Assembly: GCF_014648855.1 (NCBI RefSeq)
Contig: NZ_BMRX01000014.1
Location: 176,001-240,000 of the forward strand
DNA: 64,000 nucleotides
DNA from: Streptomyces parvulus
GTDB lineage: Bacteria; Actinomycetota; Actinomycetes; Streptomycetales; Streptomycetaceae
Direction: 5' to 3'
Shown here: piece after piece, positions 56,411 through 64,000 of the stretch
How the letters are laid out: each line of letters opens with the position of its first letter
Position numbering within the stretch: the stretch's first letter is position 1
Notes under the pieces: model-generated
What the model saw: the letters and a program-made list of their open reading frames with translations, nothing else
The model's database searches: none
What the model was told of the DNA's origin: nothing
Program-made: the position numbers and the translations under genes

Positions 56411-56447
56411 CGAAGGGCCCCGTCCGCGGAACGGACGGGGCCCTTCG
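56411..56447. terminator. Terminator of the qcr operon
   Basis: CGAAGGGCCCCGTCCG (56411-56426) and CGGACGGGGCCCTTCG (56432-56447) make a perfect 16-bp stem with a 5-nt loop, 26 nt after the qcrB stop and 69 nt before the trpD start. It insulates qcrB from trpD. Confidence 0.9.
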
Positions 56448-56472
56448 ACCGTGGTGTGGCGACGCGGGAGGG

Positions 56473-58110
56473 TCAGTGGTGGCCGTGGCCGCTCGTGATC
56501 TCCTTGTACTCCTCGACGGTCGGCTTCGGAATCTGCGACTCCTCGCCGTAGTACGACTCGCTCAGCTTGGCGCGGAGCTTCTCGCCGCGCGACACCTTGC
56601 GCTCGACGCCGTTCTCGTCGACCGTCGGGCCGATCTCGGCCGGCCGGTACTGGTCGTGCGCGGTGAGGGTGTGCAGCTGCTCCTGGCTGAGGGGCTCGTG
56701 CACCTCGATGAACTCACCGTGCGGCAGGCGCTTGATGATGCCCGACTCGCGGCCGTGCAGCACCTTCTCCTTGTCCCGGCGCTGGAGGCCCAGGCAGATC
56801 CGCTTGGTGGCGATGAACGCGAGGACCGGTCCGACGAAGAACGCGATGCGGACGAACCAGGTGATCGCGTTGATCGACAGGTGGAAGTGCGTGGCCCACA
56901 GGTCGTTGCCGCCACCGATCAGCAGCACGAAGTACACCGTCATCCAGGCGACGCCGAAGGCGGTGCGCGTCGGGGCGTTGCGCGGGCGGTCCAGGATGTG
57001 GTGCTCGCGCTTGTCCCCGGTGACCCAGGACTCGATGAACGGGTACACCGCGATCGCGACCAGCACCAGCGGGAAGATCAGCAGCGGGATGAACACGCCC
57101 AGGGCGAGTGTGTGACCCCAGAAGTTGATCTCCCAGCCCGGCATCACGCGGATCAGGCCCTCGGAGAAGCCCATGTACCAGTCGGGCTGTGCGCCGGTGG
57201 AGACCTGGTCCGGCCGGTAGGGGCCGATGGCCCAGATCGGGTTGATCGTGGCGATGGCCGAGACGGCGGCGATCACACCGAAGACCAGGAAGAAGAAGCC
57301 TCCGGCCTTCGCCATGTACACCGGCAGCAGCGGCATGCCGACGACGTTCTTGTTGGTCTTGCCGGGTCCCGCGAACTGCGTGTGCTTGTGGTAGAAGACC
57401 AGGATCAGGTGGCCGACCACCAGGCCGAGCATGATGCCCGGCAGCAGCAGGATGTGGATCGAGTAGAACCGGGCCACGAAGTCGTGTCCGGGGAACTCCC
57501 CGCCGAACAGGAAGAACGAGATGTACGTGCCGACGATCGGCACGGACAGGATCGCGCCCTCCATGAAGCGGATACCGGTGCCGGAGAGCAGGTCGTCCGG
57601 GAGCGAGTAACCGGTGAAGCCGGTGAACATGCCGAGGACGAGCAGCAGGAAGCCGAACAGCCAGTTGATCTCACGCGGCTTGCGGAACGCGCCGGTGAAG
57701 AAGACGCGCATCATGTGCACGAACATGCCGGCCAGGAAGATCAGCGCCGCCCAGTGGTGGATCTGCCGGATGAGCAGACCGCCGCGGACGTCGAAGCTGA
57801 TGTCCAGCGTGGAGGCGTACGCCTCACTCATCAGCTGGCCCTGGAGGGGCACGTACGAGCCGTGGTACGTGACCTCGTTCATCGACGGGTGGAAGAACAG
57901 CGTCAGGTACACACCCGTGAGGATGATGATGATGAAGCTGTAGAGGCAGATCTCACCCAGCATGAACGACCAGTGGTCGGGGAAGATCTTGCGCATGTTG
58001 GCCTTGGCCAGGGAGTAGATCCCCAGCCGGCCGTCGGCCCAGTCGGCGACGCGCTCGCCGGCCGGTGCCTTCCCGCGAGAGCGGGGTGCTTCGTTGGCTG
58101 TAGTGCTCAT
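56473..58110 (-). CDS. qcrB: Cytochrome bc1 complex, cytochrome b subunit
   Basis: A 545-residue, actinobacterial-type cytochrome b with about nine membrane helices. Heme-ligand histidines fall in LIRQIHHWAALIFLAGMFVH and FYSIHILLLPGIMLGLVVGH. The Qo-site PEWY motif appears as PDWY in STGAQPDWYMGFSEG. An extended C-terminal tail of about 120 residues (from RRDKEKVLHGRES) is typical of Streptomyces and Mycobacterium. It transfers electrons from menaquinol in the bc1-aa3 supercomplex. It overlaps qcrA by 4 nt (ATGA). Confidence 0.97.
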   Translation of the reverse strand: MSTTANEAPRSRGKAPAGERVADWADGRLGIYSLAKANMRKIFPDHWSFMLGEICLYSFIIIILTGVYLTLFFHPSMNEVTYHGSYVPLQGQLMSEAYASTLDISFDVRGGLLIRQIHHWAALIFLAGMFVHMMRVFFTGAFRKPREINWLFGFLLLVLGMFTGFTGYSLPDDLLSGTGIRFMEGAILSVPIVGTYISFFLFGGEFPGHDFVARFYSIHILLLPGIMLGLVVGHLILVFYHKHTQFAGPGKTNKNVVGMPLLPVYMAKAGGFFFLVFGVIAAVSAIATINPIWAIGPYRPDQVSTGAQPDWYMGFSEGLIRVMPGWEINFWGHTLALGVFIPLLIFPLVLVAIAVYPFIESWVTGDKREHHILDRPRNAPTRTAFGVAWMTVYFVLLIGGGNDLWATHFHLSINAITWFVRIAFFVGPVLAFIATKRICLGLQRRDKEKVLHGRESGIIKRLPHGEFIEVHEPLSQEQLHTLTAHDQYRPAEIGPTVDENGVERKVSRGEKLRAKLSESYYGEESQIPKPTVEEYKEITSGHGHH

Positions 58111-59165
58111 CCGCGCTCCCAGAAGGAAGGACCGACGGGCTCGTCGAAGTCGCCGAGCGCTTCGAGGTACCCCTCGTCGTTCACGCCGATGCGCAGCTGC
58201 GGCAGGGCGTGACCCGCGGGACCGAAGATCACCCGGGCACCGTCGGCAAGGTCGAAGGTGGACTGGTGGCAGGGGCAGAGCGCGTGGTGCGTCTGCTGCT
58301 CGTACAGGGAGATCGGGCAACCGACGTGGGTGCAGATCTTCGAGTACGCCACGATGCCCTCGTGCGACCACTCGAGCTCGCGCTTGTCCTTGATGGCGTC
58401 CGGCTCCAACCGGATGATCATCAGGGCCGCCTTGGCGATCTCGTTCATGAACCCCTCGTCGTGCTCCTCCAGGCCCTCGGGCTTGGCGAAGGTGAGGGAG
58501 CCCACCGCGACGTCGGCCGGACGCAGCGGCTCGTTGGTGTTCATGTTGACGAGGAGCTTGCCCTTGGACCACATGGTGTGGCGCAGGCTGGTGCCGGGCA
58601 GCGGGCCGAGGTCGCGCAGCAGGACGACACCGGAGAGCGGCACCAGGGTGAGCGCGCCCAGCATCGTGTTGCGGATCAGCTTGCGGCGCCCGATCACGGA
58701 CTCCTTGGCGCCCTGCTTGAAGTCCGCGTGGACCTTGGCACGGGTCTCGGCGTCGGCCTCGATCGCGTGCCGCTCGTCGGCGACCTCCTCGTCGGACATC
58801 AGGGTGCGGGCCCAGTGGACCGCGCCCGCGCCGATCGCGAACAGCGCGACGCCGAGCGTCATGCCGAGCGCGAAGTTCAGCGCGCTGATGTGACCGAGCG
58901 GCCAGATGTAGACCGACTTGTCGACCGGGATCGCCACGAACGAGGCGATGAAGCCGACGGTGGCCAGCATCGACACCGTGAACAGCAGGGCGACCGTGCG
59001 CTCGGACCGCTTGGCGGCCCGCTCGTCGAGGTCCTGGATCCGGTGCTCGTGGGGCGGCAGGCCGGGGTCGGCGAACGGGTTCTCCTCGTCCGCGACCTTC
59101 ACCGAACCGTGCGCGTGGTCCTGCGCGGCGGGCAGGTTCTCTTCTGGAATGTCTTGGCTACTCAT
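58107..59165 (-). CDS. qcrA: Cytochrome bc1 complex, Rieske iron-sulfur subunit
   Basis: A 352-residue Rieske protein. It has three N-terminal membrane helices (VALLFTVSMLATVGFIASFV, SALNFALGMTLGVALFAIGA and LGALTLVPLSGVVLL), the actinobacterial arrangement. The [2Fe-2S] ligands are in KICTHVGCPISLY and ALCPCHQSTFDL. ATG 59165 overlaps qcrC (ATGA) and qcrB, so the three are translationally coupled. GPAGHALPQLRI ends the Rieske fold. Confidence 0.97.
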   Translation of the reverse strand: MSSQDIPEENLPAAQDHAHGSVKVADEENPFADPGLPPHEHRIQDLDERAAKRSERTVALLFTVSMLATVGFIASFVAIPVDKSVYIWPLGHISALNFALGMTLGVALFAIGAGAVHWARTLMSDEEVADERHAIEADAETRAKVHADFKQGAKESVIGRRKLIRNTMLGALTLVPLSGVVLLRDLGPLPGTSLRHTMWSKGKLLVNMNTNEPLRPADVAVGSLTFAKPEGLEEHDEGFMNEIAKAALMIIRLEPDAIKDKRELEWSHEGIVAYSKICTHVGCPISLYEQQTHHALCPCHQSTFDLADGARVIFGPAGHALPQLRIGVNDEGYLEALGDFDEPVGPSFWERG

Positions 59166-59971
59166 GACTTCTTGGCCTTTGCGGTCCGAGCGGCGACCCA
59201 GACGGCGACCGCGATCAGCGCGCCCAGTCCGAAGACCCACGCGAACAGACCCTCACTGACCGGACCCAGTCCACCGAGGCTGAGGCCGCCGGGCTCGACG
59301 GTGTCGTCCCCGTTGACCGCGTCCAGGTAGGCGATGATGTCCTTCTTGTTCTGCTCCGACAGCGTGGTGTCGGGGAAGGAGGGCATGTTCTGCGGGCCGG
59401 TCTGCATGGCCTCGTAGATGTGCTTGGGGTCGACACCCTCGAGGGTCGGCGCGTACTTGCCGTGCGTCAGGGCGCCGCCCTTGCCGGTGAAGTTGTGGCA
59501 CTGCGCGCAGTTGGTGCGGAACAGCTCGCCACCCTTGGCGATGTCCGCGCCCTCCGGGCCGTACTTCTCCTCCGAGGGGACGGCGGGGCCGGCACCCAGC
59601 GAGGCGATGTAGGCCGCGAGCTGGTCGATCTCCGCCTGGGAGTAGATGACCTTCTTCTTCGGGACCTGCGCGCCGGGCTGCTGGGCCGGCATGCGGCCGG
59701 TGCCCACCTGGAAGTCGACGGCGGCGGCGCCCACGCCCACCAGGCTCGGGCCGTCGGTGGTGCCCTGACCTCCGGTGCCGTGGCAACTGGCACAGCCGAC
59801 GGCGTAGAGCTTCTTGCCCTCGTCGATGGCGAGGGACTGGGCGGTTTCATCGGCCTGCGCCTTGCTCGCGGGTGCGAACGCGGCGTACAGCCCCCCTGTG
59901 CATGCCAGCGCGAGGAGTAGGACGACGAGCGCCGCCAGCGGATGGCGTCGTCGTGCGGAGAGCTTTTTCAC
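59162..59971 (-). CDS. qcrC: Cytochrome bc1 complex, diheme cytochrome c subunit
   Basis: A 269-residue membrane-anchored diheme cytochrome cc. Two heme motifs are visible, VGCASCHGTGGQ and TNCAQCHNFTGKGG. A signal-anchor (LAALVVLLLALACTGGLYAAF) precedes them and a C-terminal helix (GLFAWVFGLGALIAVAVWVA) ends the protein. It relays electrons directly to aa3 oxidase in the actinobacterial supercomplex, without a soluble cytochrome c. The gene lies 65 nt after ctaE. Confidence 0.97.
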   Translation of the reverse strand: MKKLSARRRHPLAALVVLLLALACTGGLYAAFAPASKAQADETAQSLAIDEGKKLYAVGCASCHGTGGQGTTDGPSLVGVGAAAVDFQVGTGRMPAQQPGAQVPKKKVIYSQAEIDQLAAYIASLGAGPAVPSEEKYGPEGADIAKGGELFRTNCAQCHNFTGKGGALTHGKYAPTLEGVDPKHIYEAMQTGPQNMPSFPDTTLSEQNKKDIIAYLDAVNGDDTVEPGGLSLGGLGPVSEGLFAWVFGLGALIAVAVWVAARTAKAKKS

Positions 59972-60036
59972 GGATTACCCCGGTGTCAGGATCTTCTGCG
60001 TCGATGCTTCTGGTATTGCGCGGGTGCGTGCCGCGA

Positions 60037-60657
60037 CTACTTGATCATGTAGATCGTGGCGAAGAGGCCGATCCAGACGACATCGACGAAGTGCCAGTAA
60101 TAGGACACGACGATGGCCGCGGTCGCCTGCTCGTGGGTGAACCTCCGGGCCGCGTAGGTGCGGCCGAGGACCAGCAGGAAGGCGATGAGGCCGCCCGTCA
60201 CGTGCAGTCCGTGGAAGCCGGTGGTCAGGTAGAACGCCGAGCCGTACGGGTCGGACGAGAGCGAGAGGCCCTCGTGCTTGACCAGCTCGGTGTACTCGAA
60301 CACCTGACCGCCGATGAAGATCGCACCCATCACGAAGGTGACGATGAACCACATCCGGAGCTTCTTCACGTCACCGCGCTCGGCCGCGAACACGCCGAGC
60401 TGGCAGGTGAGGGAGGAGAGCACCAGGATCGTGGTGTTCGTCGCGGAGAACGGGAAGTTCAGCGCGTCGGCCTTCTCGGACCAGAAGTCCGGGCCGGTCA
60501 CCGATCGCAGGGTGAAGTACATCGCGAAGAGGGCCGCGAAGAACATCAGCTCGGAACTCAACCAGATGATGGTCCCGACGCTGGTGAGGTTCGGCCGGTT
60601 GACCGACGGGTGCGCGTGCCCGGTTTCTACTGTCGTTGCTGTCGCCACGACCGACAT
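60037..60657 (-). CDS. ctaE: Cytochrome c oxidase subunit III
   Basis: A 206-residue five-helix subunit III, without the two N-terminal helices of mitochondrial COX3. Segments: GTIIWLSSELMFFAALFAMY, NTTILVLSSLTCQLGVFAAE, WFIVTFVMGAIFIGGQVFEY, FYLTTGFHGLHVTGGLIAFL with HGLHV, and YYWHFVDVVWIGLFATIYMI with WHFVDVVW. It leads the ctaE-qcrCAB operon. The start ATG 60657 lies inside a perfect 21-bp palindrome, unusual for this gene. Confidence 0.96.
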   Translation of the reverse strand: MSVVATATTVETGHAHPSVNRPNLTSVGTIIWLSSELMFFAALFAMYFTLRSVTGPDFWSEKADALNFPFSATNTTILVLSSLTCQLGVFAAERGDVKKLRMWFIVTFVMGAIFIGGQVFEYTELVKHEGLSLSSDPYGSAFYLTTGFHGLHVTGGLIAFLLVLGRTYAARRFTHEQATAAIVVSYYWHFVDVVWIGLFATIYMIK

Positions 60658-60668
60658 TATGTCGGTCG
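60648..60668. promoter_or_regulatory. Perfect palindrome over the ctaE start codon
   Basis: CGACCGACAT (60648-60657) and ATGTCGGTCG (60659-60668) flank one central T. The arm contains the ctaE start codon (60657-60655 on the minus strand). It could bind a dimeric repressor or form an RNA hairpin that hides the start codon. Confidence 0.65.
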
Positions 60669-60773
60669 CTTATCCCGCCCTCACCCCGGGGGGTGCCGTT
60701 CGGAGTGTTCCCCCCGTCTGTACTGCCCGTATGGCCCATCGAACGGCCCGTCGAAGGCGTGTCCGAACCGGTG

Positions 60774-60800
60774 TTGACGAGGTGTTCAAGGGAGTAGCAT
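60774..60800 (+). promoter_or_regulatory. Candidate promoter of the atypical receiver gene
   Basis: TTGACG (60774-60779) and TAGCAT (60795-60800) are 15 nt apart, slightly short. A 40-nt leader with CGGAGGAAGC then precedes ATG 60846. Confidence 0.45.
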
Positions 60801-60845
60801 CCGGCCCAACGGGCTAGACAGTCTTCACCGCGTATCGGAGGAAGC

Positions 60846-61247
60846 ATGCAGGCGACCGCGACGGTGCTGGTCTACAGCGACGACTCCAACACCCGCGAAC
60901 AGGTGCGGCTCGCGACCGGCCGCCGGCCGGCCCCGGACGTGCCCGTCGTCGAGTTCGTGGAGTGCGCCACTCCGGCCGCCGTGCTGAAGGAGCTGGACAA
61001 GGGCGGGATCGACGTCTGCGTGCTGGACGGCGAGGCCGTGCCCATGGGCGGCATGGGGATGTGCCGCCAGATCAAGGACGAGATCTTCATGTGTCCTCCG
61101 GTGCTGCTGCTGATCGCACGCCCGCAGGACGCCTGGCTGGCCACGTGGAGCCGCGCGGAGGCCGCTGTGACGCTGCCGGTGGAGCCGGTGGAGTTCGCGG
61201 GCGCGCTGGCCGCGCTGCTGCGCCAGAAGAGGCTCCAGAGCGCCTGA
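60846..61247 (+). CDS. Atypical response-regulator receiver domain protein
   Basis: A 133-residue protein resembling a stand-alone receiver: acidic residues in VLVYSDDSNTREQ, an Asp at the expected phosphorylation position in GIDVCVLDGEAVPMGGMGM, and PPVLLLIAR. But the conserved Lys in the last strand is missing (VTLPVEPVEF), so standard phosphorylation is doubtful. It is divergent from ctaE across 188 nt. Homologues are present in this place in other Streptomyces, so a tie to the aa3 oxidase is likely but unproven. Confidence 0.82.
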   Translation: MQATATVLVYSDDSNTREQVRLATGRRPAPDVPVVEFVECATPAAVLKELDKGGIDVCVLDGEAVPMGGMGMCRQIKDEIFMCPPVLLLIARPQDAWLATWSRAEAAVTLPVEPVEFAGALAALLRQKRLQSA

Positions 61248-61258
61248 GGGGGTGGGGG

Positions 61259-61346
61259 CGGGGGTTGTGGCGGGTGCGGCGCCGTAGTGGCTTGTCGCGC
61301 CCACGCGGCGGAGCCGCATGTCGACACAGCCCCGCGCCCCTGGGTG
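61259..61346. repeat. Streptomyces intergenic repeat, degenerate copy
   Basis: The region contains GCGGGTGCGGCGCCGTAGTG, CACGCGGCGGAGCCGCATGT and CCCCGCGCCCCTGGGTGGG, resembling the repeats at 38901 and 39063. It fills the 101-nt gap between the receiver and the L,D-transpeptidase genes. Confidence 0.6.
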
Positions 61347-61348
61347 GG

Positions 61349-62626
61349 TCAAACCACTGTCGGGCGTAGGCGCGCCGTCTCCTGGTTGTTCGAGGCGTTG
61401 CCCGTGCCGCCCGTGAGGGCGCTGCCCGTGCGCCACTTGTTCCAGTCCAGGTTCCAGTCGCCGAAGCCGTTGCCGAAGGGCTCCATCGTCTCGCCGCCGG
61501 AGTTGACGACCTCCACGAGGTCGCCCTCCTGGACCTCGTTGAAGAACCACTCCGCGTTGGCGGTGCTCATCCCGACGCAGCCGTGGCTGACGTTGGCCGA
61601 GCCCTGGGACCCCACGGACCAGGGGGCGGCGTGCACGTACTCGCCGCTCCAGGTGACGCGGGTGGCGAAGTAGACCGGCAGGTCGTACGACTCCGAGGAG
61701 CCCTCGGCGATGCCCACGGTGGTGCTGCGCATGCGTACGAAGGGTTCCTTGCCGAGGACGACCTTGACGCCGTTGCGGGTGTCGAAGCCGGGCTTGCCCG
61801 TGGTGACCGGGATCTGCTTGACCTCTTCCCCGTCCTTGTAGAGCGTCAGGGTGTGCGCGGCGGAGTCGGTGACGGCCAGCACCCGGTCGTCGGTGGTGAT
61901 CTTCAGGGGCTTGGTGGCGCCGCCCCACATCCGGTCGCCGATCTTGATGCCGTCCAGGGTGCTGCGGACCTGGATCGTGGCGTGCGCGGGCCAGTACTCC
62001 TTGGGCCGGTAGTGGAGCTTCTTGTCGTCCACCCAGTGCCAGGCGCCCTCCACCGCGGGGGTGGACCGCACCTTCAGCGCCCGCTCCACTATGGCCCGCT
62101 GCGCCTTGTCCCGGACCGGCTGGCTCAGCTCCGCGGTGATGGGCTGGCCGACGCCGTACGCGCCCGCCTTGGGCCCGAAGGCGACGCCCAGGGTCTTCTT
62201 GGCGCCGGGCTTGCCGGTGTCGAAGGTGAGCACCTTGCGGCCGGGCGCCCCGTCCTCGTCCTCCGTGCTGACCCGCACCGTGTAGCTGGCGTTGGCCGCC
62301 AGCGGCGAGGTGCTGTGCCAGCGGGCGCCGTCCGCGGACAGCTCACCGGCGACGTAGCGGCCGGACGCGTCCACGGCCGTGACGTCCGTGATGCGCCCGT
62401 CGGCGCCCTCGGCCACGACCTCCAGGGGTTTGTCCGGGTCGGCCTTCTTCCCGGCGTCCGTGGGGCCGTTGAAGGAGATCTGGCCGGCCGCGTCGTAGGG
62501 CGAGGCGGACAGCGGGTTGTCGTCGTCGCCGGTGCAGGCGGTGACGGACGCGCCGAGGGCCATCACCAGCAGGGTGCAGCCGACGACCGTACGCCCCCGC
62601 GCCTGGAAGTGAACCGTGTCGCTCAT
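61349..62626 (-). CDS. L,D-transpeptidase lipoprotein
   Basis: A 425-residue lipoprotein making 3-3 cross-links in peptidoglycan. The lipobox is ALGASVTACTG (Cys about residue 31). Two Ig-like domains follow (for example ITAELSQPVRDKAQR about residue 165-180). The YkuD catalytic site is in YVHAAPWSVGSQGSANVSHG with C in CVGMSTANAEWFF. The family is the Ig-linked Ldt type of Mycobacterium (LdtMt2-like). ATG 62626. Confidence 0.95.
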   Translation of the reverse strand: MSDTVHFQARGRTVVGCTLLVMALGASVTACTGDDDNPLSASPYDAAGQISFNGPTDAGKKADPDKPLEVVAEGADGRITDVTAVDASGRYVAGELSADGARWHSTSPLAANASYTVRVSTEDEDGAPGRKVLTFDTGKPGAKKTLGVAFGPKAGAYGVGQPITAELSQPVRDKAQRAIVERALKVRSTPAVEGAWHWVDDKKLHYRPKEYWPAHATIQVRSTLDGIKIGDRMWGGATKPLKITTDDRVLAVTDSAAHTLTLYKDGEEVKQIPVTTGKPGFDTRNGVKVVLGKEPFVRMRSTTVGIAEGSSESYDLPVYFATRVTWSGEYVHAAPWSVGSQGSANVSHGCVGMSTANAEWFFNEVQEGDLVEVVNSGGETMEPFGNGFGDWNLDWNKWRTGSALTGGTGNASNNQETARLRPTVV

Positions 62627-62701
62627 GACCTCACGCTAGGGAGCCCCGTCAAGGACGGCACGGTGGGTAATCCGGAAGAGTGACGGGCGGTACGGCAGAC
62701 G

Positions 62702-62741
62702 AAGGGGCCCGGGCACTCCTGACGGAGTGTCCGGGCCCCTT
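62702..62741. terminator. Terminator of the ctaD-ctaF operon
   Basis: Arms 62702-62719 (opening AAGGGGCCCGGGCACTCC) and 62724-62741 pair over 18 bp with one G-T position and a TGAC loop, 16 nt beyond the ctaF stop. The 3' side ends CCCCTTGG. Confidence 0.9.
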
Positions 62742-62756
62742 GGCGTTCGGCGCGTG

Positions 62757-63155
62757 CTACTGGGTGCGGTTCTCACCGCGGTAGTACTCGAAGACCCAGC
62801 CGAACAGGCCGACCAGGATCACCGGTGCCGAGAAGTACATGATCCACCAGCCGACGGCCACGCCCAGGAAGGCGAGCGCACCGCCGAGACCGAGCGCGAG
62901 CGGCTGCCAGCTGTGCGGGCTGAAGAACCCGACCTCGCCGGCGTCGTCCGCGACGTCCGCCTCCTTGTTGTCCTGCGCACCGACGTCGACCCGCTTGGCC
63001 GTGAAGGCCAGGTAGAAGCCGATCATGATGGACAGGCCGAAGGCCAGGAAGAGGGCCGTGGTGCCGGCCGGCTCCTTGGACCAGTAGCCGTAGACGACCG
63101 CCACGACGAGGATGAAGACGCTCAACCAGATGAACATCTTGCCCTGGATCTTCAC
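62757..63155 (-). CDS. ctaF: Cytochrome c oxidase subunit IV, actinobacterial type
   Basis: A 132-residue membrane subunit with four hydrophobic segments (MFIWLSVFILVVAVVYGYW, TTALFLAFGLSIMIGFYLAF, PLALGLGGALAFLGVAVGWW and YFSAPVILVGLFGWVFEYYR). It is restricted to Actinobacteria and part of the aa3 oxidase. GTG 63155 overlaps the ctaD stop (GTGA), so it is coupled to ctaD. Confidence 0.93.
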   Translation of the reverse strand: MKIQGKMFIWLSVFILVVAVVYGYWSKEPAGTTALFLAFGLSIMIGFYLAFTAKRVDVGAQDNKEADVADDAGEVGFFSPHSWQPLALGLGGALAFLGVAVGWWIMYFSAPVILVGLFGWVFEYYRGENRTQ

Positions 63156-64000
63156 TTGCCGGCCTCCTTGCCGCCGGCCAGGGTCTTCTCCCCGTGACCG
63201 ACGTTCTCCAGCTGGTCGATCGCCGAGATCTCGGGGTGGTGCAGGTCGAACGCCGGGGATTCGCTGCGGATGCGCGGCAGGGTGAGGAAGTTGTGCCGCG
63301 GCGGCGGGCAGGAGGTCGCCCACTCCAGCGAGCGTCCGTAGCCCCACGGGTCGTCGACCTCGACCGGCTTGCCGTACTTCGCCGTCTTCCAGATGTTGTA
63401 GAAGAACGGCAGGATCGACGCGCCGAGCAGGAACGAGCTGATCGTCGAGATCGTGTTCAGGGCGGTGAACCCGTCGGCCGCCAGGTAGTCGGCGTACCGG
63501 CGCGGCATGCCCTCGGCGCCCAGCCAGTGCTGGACCAGGAACGTGCCGTGGAAGCCCACGAACAGCGTCCAGAACGTGATCTTGCCGAGGCGCTCGTCCA
63601 GCAGCTTGCCGGTGAACTTCGGCCACCAGAAGTGGAAGCCCGCGAACATCGCGAACACCACCGTGCCGAACACCACGTAGTGGAAGTGCGCCACCACGAA
63701 GTACGAGTCCGAGACGTGGAAGTCCAGCGGCGGCGAGGCCAGGATGACACCGGTCAGACCACCGAAGAGGAAGGTGATCAGGAAGCCGGTGGACCACAGC
63801 ATCGGTGTCTCGAAGGACAGCGAACCCTTCCACATGGTGCCGATCCAGTTGAAGAACTTCACACCGGTCGGGACCGCGATCAGGAAGGTCATGAAGGAGA
63901 AGAACGGCAGCAGCACGCCGCCGGTGACGTACATGTGGTGCGCCCACACCGTCACCGAGAGACCCGCGATCGCGATGGTCGCCGCGATCAGACCCGTGTA
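63152..64000 (-). CDS. ctaD: Cytochrome c oxidase subunit I, C-terminal part
   Basis: The frame runs off the window end, so the N-terminal half is missing. In view are TVWAHHMYVTGG, with the two His ligands of CuB, and SDSYFVVAHFHYVVFGTVVF, with the heme a3 ligand region (HFHY). The C-terminal tail is soluble (ESPAFDLHHPEISAIDQLEN). It is the catalytic subunit of aa3 oxidase. The residues present are the last 282. Confidence 0.96.
   Translation of the reverse strand, partial: YTGLIAATIAIAGLSVTVWAHHMYVTGGVLLPFFSFMTFLIAVPTGVKFFNWIGTMWKGSLSFETPMLWSTGFLITFLFGGLTGVILASPPLDFHVSDSYFVVAHFHYVVFGTVVFAMFAGFHFWWPKFTGKLLDERLGKITFWTLFVGFHGTFLVQHWLGAEGMPRRYADYLAADGFTALNTISTISSFLLGASILPFFYNIWKTAKYGKPVEVDDPWGYGRSLEWATSCPPPRHNFLTLPRIRSESPAFDLHHPEISAIDQLENVGHGEKTLAGGKEAGK

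Noticed and set aside
56473..58572. A longer cytochrome b reading frame starting at 58572
   Set aside because: The first 150 codons overlap qcrA in another frame and are compositionally noise; the ATG at 58110 gives a canonical QcrB start and an ATGA overlap.

Overview
The window is high-GC, gene-dense chromosomal DNA of a Streptomyces. Evidence: GTG and TTG starts, strong third-position GC, leaderless promoters of the form TANNNT-N6-8-start codon, SAM-IV and TPP riboswitches, a DmdR-type iron box, and gene families of that genus (DUF3040, SAV_6107-type HEPN, the SCO2127-glkA pair, MacRS, a class II DAHP synthase). Gene order closely resembles the S. coelicolor segment just downstream of the division/cell-wall (dcw) cluster, running to the aa3 oxidase genes. 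There is no phage, integrative element, CRISPR array, tRNA or rRNA, and no biosynthetic gene cluster.

Layout. 1-6.4 kb: end of a transglutaminase membrane protein, DUF3040 protein, methyltransferase, HEPN protein, TetR regulator and a phytoene-desaturase-like FAD enzyme. 6.4-13.8 kb: a Gly/Tyr/Gln-rich membrane protein, metF, thiE, a Rv2175c-type DNA-binding protein, a ferredoxin-reductase-like enzyme and a TPP-riboswitch-controlled thiO-thiS-thiG operon. 13.8-20 kb: PASTA Ser/Thr kinase, endonuclease IV, a molybdopterin oxidoreductase, convergent bfr/bfd with an iron box, and DAHP synthase. 20-29 kb: a secreted amidase with C-terminal repeats, a Trp attenuator (trpL) before a fused TrpE-TrpG, a D-2-hydroxyacid dehydrogenase, PFK and the MacRS two-component system. 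29-39 kb: acyltransferase, esterase, a small palindromic mobile-like element, EEP phosphatase, SCO2127-glkA, ArsA-like ATPase, SRPBCC protein, metallophosphoesterase and FadD. 39-48.5 kb: PimB-type and GT87 glycosyltransferases, a metalloprotease-like lipoprotein, two tandem NlpC/P60 hydrolases, NYN protein, rhomboid and a stand-alone RAM domain. 48.5-56.4 kb: a second two-component system next to an SLC13 permease and glycerate kinase, a SAM-IV-controlled class V aminotransferase, and trpD. 56.4-64 kb: qcrCAB, ctaE, an atypical receiver, an L,D-transpeptidase and ctaF-ctaD (cut by the window end).

How it works together. Much of the window is an old actinobacterial block: Rv2175c homologue, PASTA kinase, DAHP synthase, PlsC, ArsA-like, SRPBCC, FadD, PimB', GT87, NlpC/P60, trpD, ctaE-qcrCAB recur together in Mycobacterium and Corynebacterium. 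It joins envelope building (mannolipids, peptidoglycan remodelling), aromatic amino-acid entry and the bc1-aa3 supercomplex. I found no obviously new multi-gene system. The best leads are regulatory: an exact MacR-type palindrome before the FAD oxidoreductase, matching 11-bp-phased repeats on both sides of the second two-component system, a palindrome over the ctaE start codon, and an ArsA-like protein without the Walker A lysines.
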